Shown: in pieces, positions 45,837 through 56,310 of the stretch
How positions within the stretch are numbered: position 1 is the first letter of the stretch
How the letters are laid out: each line of letters begins with the position of its first letter
Source: DATJLY01 sp963773665
GTDB lineage: Bacteria > Pseudomonadota > Alphaproteobacteria > ATCC43930 > CGMCC-115725
Assembly: GCA_963773665.1 (NCBI GenBank)
Contig: CAVZBZ010000001.1
Span: forward strand, 1,302,001 to 1,366,000
Direction of reading: 5' to 3'
DNA length: 64,000 nucleotides
Translations under genes and position numbers: made by a program
Notes under the pieces: generated by a model
Told to the model about the DNA's origin: nothing
The model's database searches: none
The model's input: the letters and a program-made list of their open reading frames with translations, nothing else

Positions 45837-47818
45837 TCACTCCGCTGGCGCCACGAGGGGACGCGCGCGGGCGGGCTGCGCCGCACCGACGCGCCAGCGC
45901 CGGTCGGAAAGGCTCAGCATGCCGCCGAACGCCATGATGACGGCGCCGATCCAGATCCACGGCACCAGCGGCTTCCAATAAGCGCGCACCGCCCACGCGC
46001 CCTTCCCGTCCGGATCGCCGAGCGCCAGGTAATAGTCGGCGAGGAAATTGGTGTGGATCGCGGTCTTGGCGGTGGTCTGCTGCTGCAGCGGGAAGAAGCG
46101 CCGCTCGGGATGGAGGACGGCGATCGTCGCGGGCCCGCGGCTCAGCACGAAGTCGCCCTCGTCGGCGCTGTAGTTCGAGCCCTGCACTTCCTCGACGCCG
46201 CGGAATTGCAGATTGTATCCCGCCATCGCGACCACATCGCCGGGCCGCATCGCCTGGATGCGCTCCTGTTCGAAGGCGGAGCCGGCGAAGCCAGCGACGG
46301 CGACGGCGAGCCCCAGATGCGCAACCGTCATGCCGTAGGCGGAGCGCGGCAGGCGCAACGCGCGCCGTGCGCTCTCGCCAGGCGGCGCGCGGAAGAGCCG
46401 TACGCGCTCGGCCCATTCGACGAGCACGCCGCCCGCGACCCACGCCGCAAGCCCGAAGCCCAGCACCGCGAGCACCGGCCCGCCGCGCGTGACGTAAAGG
46501 CCCACGAGCACGACCGCGATCGCGGCGGCGAACGCGACCCAGAGCCGTTGCATCGCGCCCAAGAGATCGCCGCGCTTCCAGGCGAGGAGCGGTCCGCACG
46601 CAACGGCGACGAGCAGCGGCACCATCAGCGGCGCGAAGGTGCGGTTGAAGAACGGGTATCCGACCGAGACTTTGGGGCCGCCGACGGCATCGAGAAAGAG
46701 CGGATAGAGCGTGCCCAGAAACACGGTGGCGGCGGCGCAGGAAAGCAGCAGGTTGTTCAGGACGAGCGCGCCCTCGCGCGAAACCGGCGCGAACAGGCCG
46801 CCGCCCTTCAAGTACGGCGCGCGCACGGCATAGAGCGTGAGCGAGCCGCCCACCGCGACGAGCAGCAACAGCAGGATGAAGGTGCCGCGCAGCGGATCGA
46901 CCGCGAACGCATGCACCGAGGTAAGCACGCCCGAGCGCACCAGAAACGTGCCGACGAGCGACAGCGAGAAGGTGATGATGGCGAGCAGCACGGTCCAGCT
47001 TTTGAGGGTGTCGCGCTTCTCGACGACGATCGCCGAATGGATGAGCGCGGTGCCGGCGAGCCACGGCATGAGCGAGGCGTTCTCGACCGGGTCCCAGAAC
47101 CACCATCCGCCCCAGCCGAGCGTGTAATAGGCCCACCAGCTTCCCATGGCGATGCCGATCGTGAGCGCGCACCACGCGGCAAGCGTCCAGGGCCTGACCC
47201 AGCGCGCCCACGCGGCGTCGACCCGCCCCTCGATCAAGCGCCGCGACCGCGAACGAGAACGCGACCGAGAATCCGACATATCCCAGATAAAGAAACGGCG
47301 GATGGAATGCGAGGCCCGGATCCTGCAGCACCGGATTGAGGCCCTGGCCGTTGGCCGGCGCCGGAATCGCGCGCAGGAACGGGTTCGAGGTGAACAGGAT
47401 GAAGAGCAGGAAGCCGCTGCCGATCATGCCCTGGACGGCGAGCACGCGGGCGCGCAGCTCGGGCGGAAGGTTGCCGCCGAACCAGGCCACCGCCGCGCCG
47501 AAGAGGGTCAGGATGAAGACCCAAAGGACCATCGAGCCCTCGTGGTTCCCCCACACGCCGGTGATCTTGTAGAGGAGCGGCTTGTCGGTGTGGCTGTTCT
47601 CGACGACGTTCACCACCGAGAAATCGGACGTGACATAGGCGTTGACGAGCGCGGCAAAGGCAAGTGCGACGAGAAGGAAGCTCGCAATGCGCAGCGCCCC
47701 GTCCGAGCTCCATCAATCCCAGATCGCGCTTCGCCGCGCCCCAGAGCGGCAGGCTCGCCTGCGCCAGCGAGATGACGAGCGCGAGGACGAGCGCGAAATG
47801 ACCCAGCTCGACGATCAT
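45837..47818 (-). pseudogene. ccmF: haem lyase subunit CcmF, two frameshifts
   Basis: About 659 residues when repaired, the usual size. The tryptophan-rich haem-binding WWD segment (WGGWWFWDPVENASLMPWL) and many membrane spans are present. Extra single bases lie near 47697-47700 (ELGRALRIASF restored) and 47236 (minus-strand CTTG for CTG, restoring VAALIEGRVDAAW). All coding sequence between is conserved, so the breaks are probably sequence errors. CcmF forms the ligation complex with CcmH and CcmI. ATG 47818 overlaps the ccmE stop. Confidence 0.85.
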
Positions 47819-48279
47819 GGCCCCACCTTCGCCGTCGCAGCGCCTTCCTGCCAGTGCCCGGATTTCTTCAAGGCGTCCACCACCTCGGCGCGGCATGTAT
47901 TTCTCGTCGTGCTTGGCCAGCACCTCGGCCGCGCGGAAGCTGCCGTCGCGGTCGAGCGCGCCTTCGACCACGACACCCTGCCCCTCGCGGAAGAGATCGG
48001 GCAATCGGCCCGTCATAGGTGACAGGCACGTCCTCCTTGCCGTCGGTGACGCGGAACGTCGATGGTGCGGCCGTCCGCCTCGCGGGTGACGCTGCCGTTT
48101 TCGACCAGGCCGCCGATGCGCACGCGGCGCCCGTCCGGCACGTCCTTGGCGCGGAGATCCGACGGGCTGTAGAAGAAGACGAGATTGTCGCTCATCGCCG
48201 ACAGCACGAGGCCGCTTACGACCGCGAGCGTGCCGAGACCGCCGAGCACGAGATAAAGTCGGCGACGCTTGCGCGTCAT
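47815..48279 (-). pseudogene. ccmE: haem chaperone CcmE, three frameshifts
   Basis: About 153 residues when repaired: an N-terminal anchor (RRRLYLVLGGLGTLAVVSGL), the beta barrel with FFYSPSDL and RIGGLVENGSV, and the haem-binding histidine in AKHDEKYMP. Extra bases lie near 48057, 48009-48011 and 47887-47889. Start overlaps the ccmD stop; end overlaps the ccmF start. Confidence 0.82.
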
Positions 48280-48441
48280 CGCCGCTGCCGCTCGAGCGCG
48301 TCGAGCTCGCGCCTTGTCGCTTCGGTACGAGCCGACGCTGTCCACCAGCATCCACAGCAGCACCGCGACCGCGACGCCGTAAGCCGGCCAGACGAAGCGC
48401 GCATAGCCGCCCATCGCGAGGAAGTTCTCGAGCGCGCCCAT
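48276..48441 (-). pseudogene. ccmD: haem exporter protein CcmD, one frameshift
   Basis: About 54 residues when repaired: MGALENFLAMGGYARFVWPA, one membrane span (YGVAVAVLLWMLVDS), then a charged tail ending TRRELDALERQRR. One extra base near 48333. Without repair the frame runs directly into ccmE, which would look like a fusion. Its start overlaps the ccmC stop and its stop the ccmE start. Confidence 0.75.
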
Positions 48442-49208
48442 CAGCGCGCCTCGCCCAAGGCGCGCGGGCGGCGGCGCGGCGCGCGCGCCTCGTCCTGGCT
48501 CGCGGCCATGCGGAGGACGCGGAGCCGCGCCGCAAGGAGCGCCGCGCGCATGCGCACCAGCAGCATCGCCGCGAAGAACAGCATGAAGCCCAGCGCCATG
48601 ACCAGGAGCGGCCACAGCATCGACGGCGCGATGGTCGGGCCGCCGAGGCGGAAAACGCTCGCCGGCTGATGCAGCGTGTTCCACCAATCGACCGAGAACT
48701 TGATGATCGGCAGATTGACGATGCCGACGATCGCCAGCACCGCGCCGGCGCGGCTGCCGCGCGTCGGCTCGTCGAACGCGTTCACCAGCGCGATATAGCC
48801 GAGATAGAGGAAGAACAGCACCAGCACCGAGGTGAGCCGCGCGTCCCACACCCACCACGTGCCCCACATCGGCTCGCCCCAGAGCGAGCCGGTGACGAGG
48901 CAGACGAGGGTGAAGCCCGCGCCGAGCGGCGCCGCCGCGCGCGCCGCGATGTCGGCCAGCGGATGGCGCCAGATGAGCCCGACCGCGCTCGCAAGCGCCA
49001 TCACCGCATAGACGAAGCTCGCCATCCAGGCGGCCGGCACATGGACATACATGATGCGCACCGCCTCGCCCTGCTGGTAGTCGGCAGGCGCGACGAACAG
49101 CGCGAGCACCAGGCCCAGCGCGATGAGGAGCGCCGCGAGCGCGCCGCACCACGGCAGAGCCACCGCGGAAAGCCGCATGAAACGCGCCGGATTGGCGAAA
49201 CGATGCAT
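48441..49208 (-). CDS. ccmC: haem transporter CcmC
   Basis: 255 residues, intact. Six membrane spans with the periplasmic WWD motif MWGTWWVWDARLTSVLVLFF and conserved histidines. CcmC loads haem onto CcmE. It is the only gene between ccmA and ccmF with no frame break in this sequence. 28 bases after ccmB. Confidence 0.93.
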   Translation of the reverse strand: MHRFANPARFMRLSAVALPWCGALAALLIALGLVLALFVAPADYQQGEAVRIMYVHVPAAWMASFVYAVMALASAVGLIWRHPLADIAARAAAPLGAGFTLVCLVTGSLWGEPMWGTWWVWDARLTSVLVLFFLYLGYIALVNAFDEPTRGSRAGAVLAIVGIVNLPIIKFSVDWWNTLHQPASVFRLGGPTIAPSMLWPLLVMALGFMLFFAAMLLVRMRAALLAARLRVLRMAASQDEARAPRRRPRALGEAR

Positions 49209-49236
49209 CGTGCCATTCCTAGCGCATCCGGCGCGC

Positions 49237-49905
49237 TTATTCGAGCGCCTGGCGCAATCCCGCCGCTGCGGCAAATGGCGCGGTGGGCGCCGCGAACGCC
49301 AGCCAGCGCTGCCAGCAGCAGGAGATGCGGGCGCGCGGAGAAACCCGATGCGGCCGCCTCGCACGCGGCGACGCCGAAGATCAGCACCGGGATATAGAGC
49401 GGCAGCACCAGAAGCGAGAGCAGCACGCCGCTCCGCCGCGCGCCCAGGGTGAGCGCGGCGCCGACCGCGCCGATGAGGCTCAAGGTCGGCGTGCCGAGCG
49501 CCATGCCGAGGACGAGCGCGGGATATGCCAGCGGCGTCGAGATGCAGGAGCAGCGCCAAAAGCGGCGCCATGAGGGTCAAGCGGCAGGCCGGTCACGAGC
49601 CAATGAGCGAGGCACTTCGCCGCCACCTGCGCCTCGAGCGGCAGCGCCATGAGCGCCAAGGCCTCGAGGCTGCCATCCTCGTAATCGGCCTGGAACAGCC
49701 GGTCGAGCGACAAAAGCGAGGCAAGGAGCGCCGTCACCCACAGGATCCCGGCGGCGATCCGCTGCCAAAAGGTCGGGCTCGGGCCCGACGCCGAACGGAA
49801 ACAGGATCACGGTCAGCACGAAGAACGCCAGCACCGTGGCAGCGTCGCCGCCCTGGCGCAACGAAAGCGCAGATCGCGGCGGACGAGGCGGGCAAACGGG
49901 CTCAC
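49237..49905 (-). pseudogene. ccmB: haem exporter membrane subunit CcmB, five frame breaks
   Basis: About 221 residues when repaired: FARLVRRDLRF, VILFPFGVGPEPDLL, DRLFQADYEDGSLEALALMA, AHWLVTGLPL and VLLSLLVLPLYIPVLIFGVA. Single extra bases lie near 49765, 49580, 49528 and 49299; near 49863 one base is missing (or two are extra). The repaired length is a whole number of codons. GTG 49905 overlaps the ccmA stop. Confidence 0.8.
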
Positions 49906-50565
49906 GCGAATGTGTCCACGCCGGCGCGCGCGGCAAAATCCGCGAGCGACAGCGTCGCGGCGTCCGGCCAGCGCGAGCGGCGCGTGGGTCGACAGCACGA
50001 TCCGCCCGCCCGCGTCGCGATGCGCCGCGATCGCGTCGTAAAGATCGGCGACCGCGTCGCTGTCGAGACCCGTCAGCGGCTCGTCGAGGAGCCAGAGCGG
50101 AGCGGGGCTTGCGACGAGCCGCGCCAGCGCCACGCGGCGGCGCTGCCCGGCCGAAAGGAGCCGGCACGGCATTTCGGCTAGCGGGCACGAGGCCGAACCG
50201 GTCGAGCGCGTCGCCGACCGGGCCGCCGCCATGCATGCCGGCCCAGAAGGCGATGCTCTCGGCCACGGTCAGGACCGGCTTCAGCGCGTCGGCGTGGCCG
50301 ACGAAATGGAGGCGCGCGCGGTGGGCAGCGGGGTCTTCGGCGACGTCGGTCCCGTCCCAGGCGAGTATCCCGCCCGCGGGCGGGGTGAGCCCGGCCATGA
50401 GGCGCAACAGGCTCGACTTGCCGCTGCCGTTGGGGCCGGTGAGGACCAGCGCGCCGCCCCGTGGCAAGCACGAAATCGAGGCGCGTCGAACACGAGCCGC
50501 TCGCCGCGGCGGCAGGCGAGGCCGATTCCGGCAAATGCGTTCGGGTGAGGAGGGGGGTGCGCCAT
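49902..50565 (-). pseudogene. ccmA: haem exporter ATPase CcmA, four frameshifts
   Basis: About 219 residues when repaired: Walker A TGPNGSGKSSLLRLMAG, signature LLSAGQRRRVALARL and Walker B LWLLDEPLTGLD. Single extra bases lie near 50481, 50458, 50182 and 49965. CcmAB releases haem-CcmE using ATP. First gene of the ccm operon, divergent from acnA. Confidence 0.82.
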
Positions 50566-50600
50566 GAAGTCGGCGATCATGGCACGGCGCAATGCCCAAG

Positions 50601-50700
50601 AAAAACGGCCTCGGTGGGGGAGACCGAGGCCGTTTTGTCAAAAGCGGTCGGGGGGATTGACCGCTGCGGAGATGGGGAGGGCAGTGCCCGCCTCTCACCT
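50601..50700 (-). ncRNA. candidate small RNA with C-rich hairpin loops
   Basis: On the minus strand three hairpins follow one another: GGGC/GCCC (50679-50689), AGCGGTC/GACCGCT with loop AATCCCCCC (50643-50665), and the terminator hairpin with loop CTCCCCC (50602-50636). C-rich loops that could pair with Shine-Dalgarno sequences plus a terminal T run are the layout of several alphaproteobacterial regulatory RNAs. The 327-bp gap between ccmA and acnA holds no protein gene. Start and promoter are not defined. Confidence 0.45.
50602..50636 (-). terminator. strong intrinsic terminator hairpin upstream of ccmA
   Basis: A 14-bp perfect stem (AAAACGGCCTCGGT / ACCGAGGCCGTTTT) with a 7-base loop. On the minus strand it is followed by a run of T (GTTTTT), so it would end minus-strand RNA just before ccmA starts at 50565. 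On the plus strand the run is four T. Confidence 0.75.
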
Positions 50701-50893
50701 GACGCGCAGTAGACACCCCGAATGGGACACGAATTCGAAGGAATCGTGGCGAAACAAAGGAATTCGATCACGGATTCGCGCGCCACGCGGGACCAGCGCC
50801 AGCCCATTCCGCTTGATCTCGCGTCCCGGAAGGGGTAGCAGCGGCGAAGCGCGGCGCCTTTCCGCGCCGCCCCCCGCACAGGAGCTGCCGCCC

Positions 50894-53601
<2,708 letters not shown>

Positions 53602-53607
53602 TTCCCT

Positions 53608-53673
53608 GTCATTGCGAGCGCAGCGAAGCAATCCCCGGGAGATTGCTTCGTCGCTTACGCTCCTCGCAATGAC
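53608..53673. repeat. imperfect palindrome of a widespread intergenic repeat type
   Basis: The two arms GTCATTGCGAG..AGCGAAGCAATC and GATTGCTTCGTCGC..CTCGCAATGAC pair over most of 66 bases around a short CCCGGGA centre. It lies seven bases after the acnA stop and ten before the NIPSNAP stop, so it may also act as a two-way terminator. Only one copy is in the window. Confidence 0.7.
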
Positions 53674-53683
53674 CGCGGTGCCG

Positions 53684-54001
53684 TCACTTCAGCGGCGAGA
53701 ACGCCGTCGGGACGAGGATCTTGGTTTCCTGCGCGGCGAGGAGGCCCGGCGGGTTGTTCTTGAGATAGGCCTGCCACTCCGGCTCCTTCATGAGGGCGGC
53801 ACGGCGCTGCTCGCGGTCGGCGAGCAATTCGTAGGCCCAGAGATGGACAATCTGGTTCAGCGGCCCCAATTCGGTGGTAAAGAAGCCGACGAGCCGCCCG
53901 AGTACGCGCTTTTGCACGGGAAGCCCGTTCTTCTCGTAATATTCGAGCCAGTCGCGGGCCTTGCCGGGGTTGGTCGTATAGGTGCGCATTTCGACGATCA
54001 T
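53684..54001 (-). CDS. NIPSNAP family protein
   Basis: 105 residues, a dimeric alpha+beta-barrel (ferredoxin-like) small protein: MIVEMRTYTTNPGKARDWLE, GFFTTELGPLNQIVHLWAYE and EPEWQAYLKNNPPGLLAAQE. Often found beside catabolic genes; function not defined. Confidence 0.85.
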   Translation of the reverse strand: MIVEMRTYTTNPGKARDWLEYYEKNGLPVQKRVLGRLVGFFTTELGPLNQIVHLWAYELLADREQRRAALMKEPEWQAYLKNNPPGLLAAQETKILVPTAFSPLK

Positions 54002-54106
54002 TGCTCTCCCTTTCCTGCTGGCCGCGGAAAGATAGCATGCCGCGCCTCACCAAGGCGTGATGCCGGGTGACTTGGCGCGGCTGTCCTGGCGCGTCAGGAT
54101 GAGGAC

Positions 54107-54832
54107 ATGCGCGGTCCAAGCTCCTTGGCTCTCTTCGCCATCCTCTGCGCGCTGCCGGCGGCGGCGGCGGAGCGCCAGCCGGTGGTGGTCGAGCTCTACA
54201 CCTCGCAAGGCTGCAATTCCTGCCCGCCGGCGGACGCATATTTCGGCGAGCTGGCCGAGCGCCGCGACCTCCTTCCGTTGGCATTCCATGTCGATTACTG
54301 GAACTATATCGGCTGGACCGATCCGTTCGCGAAGCCATGGGCGACGGCGCGCCAGCGCGGCTACGTCAAAAGCCTGAACGAGCGCTACGTCTATACGCCG
54401 CAGATCGTGGTGGGGGGCGCCGCACAAGGAATCGGCTCCGAGCGCGACACGGTGGAAGGGCTGATCCGCGACGCGGTTTCGCACAAGGCGCCGCAGCTCG
54501 ATCTCGAGCTGCGCTGGCGCGAGGACGGCGCGCTCCTCGTCGATGTGGGCGCCGGCGATTCCCCGGCCAAGTCGCCCGCCGACATCTGGCTCATCGGCTA
54601 CGACAAGCCGCACGAGACGCAGGTGCTGCGCGGCGAGAACGCGGGCCGGACGGCGGTCGACCACCAGGCCGTGCGGAACTATCGCCGGATCGGCGGCTGG
54701 CCCGGCTGGTCGCTCGAGCTGGTGGTGCCGCCCGGCGAGGTGGCGGGGCTCGGCAGCGGCGGCGTCGCCGTGCTCGTGCAGGCGGCTGGGCAGGGGCCCG
54801 TCCTCGCCGCCCGCCGCATCGATCCGCGCTAG
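54107..54832 (+). CDS. DUF1223 secreted thioredoxin-fold protein
   Basis: 241 residues with a signal peptide (SSLALFAILCALPAAAAERQ). The core begins VVVELYTSQGCNSCPPADAY with a CxxC, then HVDYWNYIGWTDPFA and YTPQIVVGG, the pattern of DUF1223. Its stop codon overlaps the original stop of htpG (now a stranded tail) on the other strand. Confidence 0.85.
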   Translation: MRGPSSLALFAILCALPAAAAERQPVVVELYTSQGCNSCPPADAYFGELAERRDLLPLAFHVDYWNYIGWTDPFAKPWATARQRGYVKSLNERYVYTPQIVVGGAAQGIGSERDTVEGLIRDAVSHKAPQLDLELRWREDGALLVDVGAGDSPAKSPADIWLIGYDKPHETQVLRGENAGRTAVDHQAVRNYRRIGGWPGWSLELVVPPGEVAGLGSGGVAVLVQAAGQGPVLAARRIDPR

Positions 54833-55020
54833 GCGGTCTCGCCCAGCCCCTTCGCCAGAAGCGCCGACATGCGGCGCGCGAACGCGGCCGGATCGGGCAG
54901 CGCTTCGCCTTCGAGGATGCGCGCCTGATCGAGGAGCAGCCAGGCGAAGTCGCTGAGCTCACTCGCCGCGCCCTCCTTGCCGGCGAGATCGGCAAGCCGC
55001 GCGATCAGCGGATGGCGCGG
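54829..55020 (-). pseudogene. htpG: stranded original 3' end of htpG
   Basis: Encodes the last 63 or so residues of HtpG, ending AFARRMSALLAKGLGETA and then TAG. It is separated from the rest of htpG by the inserted nuclease segment. From 54840 to 55020 it is identical to 56311-56491. It has no start of its own. Confidence 0.85.
54840..55020. repeat. 181-bp direct repeat, left copy (htpG 3' end)
   Basis: Base-for-base identical to 56311-56491, including synonymous positions. Similarity stops abruptly at 55020/55021 on the right; on the left it fades into related but different bases. Confidence 0.92.
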
Positions 55021-56246
55021 TCTGGAGGAGAAAAGATTGAGCGGGCAGCCTCACACGGAAATCGCGGCGCGGGGTTGAACAACGTCGCTACGTCACCGCC
55101 CAACTCCCGACTGGTTGCGAAGTCCGTCTCACTGTGCGCATCCGGTGCAATGCTAAAACCGATAGAATCGACAAATGACCGTTGTTGGCTTCGAAATACC
55201 GCATGGGCAATGAGATGTACCCCACTTGCTGTTTCCAACAACTTTTTCAAAGCGTCCCGGTCCATTTCGACAAGCTGTATTGCCAAGACCGCAGGCCGCG
55301 CCCCACTGCACTGATCAGCGGCGTCTTTGGCTTGTTCTGCGATTGACTCCAGGACGGTGTCCGGCTCGTCGCTTTCGATAGCAATGGCCACGAATCCACG
55401 ATTCTCACGCCAACGGAATAGCGCGTGTCCATTTCGATCCCCGAATGCTTCGCACAACACCGCTCGAACCATAGTTTCGTCGGTATCTTTCGTGAACGTC
55501 TTACCGCTGCTATCGCGTCGGTAAGCAAAACTCCCCGTCTCATTTTTGACACTCGACTTCGCGAGCGCACCTGATGAGAATAATTGTGTGAGTGCCGCGA
55601 CTTGCGGCTCACGATTCTCAAGGCGCCCTCGAACGGTCAGTTGAACCAGGTGGCCTCCACCATCGATCAACAGCCGGTCAACAATGGGAAGCAGTGACCT
55701 AGACAAAGTATGCAGTTGTTTGCGATGGATTTTGCGGCCTGTGTCCACTGATGTGGTCTTGCACTCCACATCAATTTCTTCTCCATCTTTAGCCGCGATG
55801 AAGTCGCTCCGGCCAGCGCCGATCAAGTCAGAGAAGGTAACATCGTAACCTCGCTTCATAAGATGGATGGCCGTGCGGAGCTCATACGCGATAGGCCGCA
55901 AGCCGAATTGATCCTTCATTGCCCCCTTCAGGCGGCCGAGGAAACGCTCTCGGGCGACCGAGGGTAGCGCTTGATAAATTCTCATGGCACCAACGGCAAA
56001 GCCGTATGCCACGTCAAATCGAGATCCCTGCGGGTAACGGCTGGTATTGTGGAAATGCAAACGCGCATTTCCTAATTCGATTTCGATCGGGAAGTTGTCG
56101 CGCCAATAGGGGCCGAGTAACGGGTTCTGCCGTTGCTCCCCTTCAAATCCCTTTAGGCGCTTATTGAGCGCTCCGCCGAAATTGGCGACAATCCAACTCA
56201 TGCCTGCCCTGATGTCATCAAGGTATATGTCAGTGCTTATACGCAT
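55005..56246 (-). CDS. PD-(D/E)XK nuclease-like protein inserted at htpG
   Basis: 413 residues from ATG 56246 (a TTG at 56267 would add seven). The central region has the order expected of a restriction-endonuclease fold: helix Glu in IAYELRTAIHLMKRGYDVTF (E122), then RSDFIAAKDGEEIDVECKTT with D148, E161 and K163, that is D-x12-E-x-K. The first 100 residues and the last 200 (GDRNGHALFRWRENRGFVAI and others) match nothing I know. The last five codons and stop lie within the left htpG repeat, so the native C-terminus may have been altered. Family unknown; a defence or mobile-element nuclease role is inference. Confidence 0.65.
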   Translation of the reverse strand: MRISTDIYLDDIRAGMSWIVANFGGALNKRLKGFEGEQRQNPLLGPYWRDNFPIEIELGNARLHFHNTSRYPQGSRFDVAYGFAVGAMRIYQALPSVARERFLGRLKGAMKDQFGLRPIAYELRTAIHLMKRGYDVTFSDLIGAGRSDFIAAKDGEEIDVECKTTSVDTGRKIHRKQLHTLSRSLLPIVDRLLIDGGGHLVQLTVRGRLENREPQVAALTQLFSSGALAKSSVKNETGSFAYRRDSSGKTFTKDTDETMVRAVLCEAFGDRNGHALFRWRENRGFVAIAIESDEPDTVLESIAEQAKDAADQCSGARPAVLAIQLVEMDRDALKKLLETASGVHLIAHAVFRSQQRSFVDSIGFSIAPDAHSETDFATSRELGGDVATLFNPAPRFPCEAARSIFSPPDRAIR

Positions 56247-56310
56247 TCGCAAAGACCGTCCCAGCAATTATACGGAGTGCCATCGGCGTGAAAGCGTTAG
56301 TGGTCTTCGC
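55021..56310. mobile_element. 1.29-kb insertion at the htpG 3' end carrying one nuclease-like gene
   Basis: A segment visibly less GC-rich than its surroundings lies between two identical 181-bp htpG tails. The right tail belongs to the rebuilt htpG gene; the left one is the displaced original. The unit (repeat plus insert) is 1471 bp. It encodes no recombinase. It could have arrived by homologous integration of a circle carrying an htpG end, or by an integrase encoded elsewhere. Confidence 0.75.

Noticed and set aside
48013..48441. CcmD-CcmE fusion protein
   Set aside because: The apparent fusion comes from one extra base. Repair gives a normal ccmD stop overlapping the ccmE ATG.
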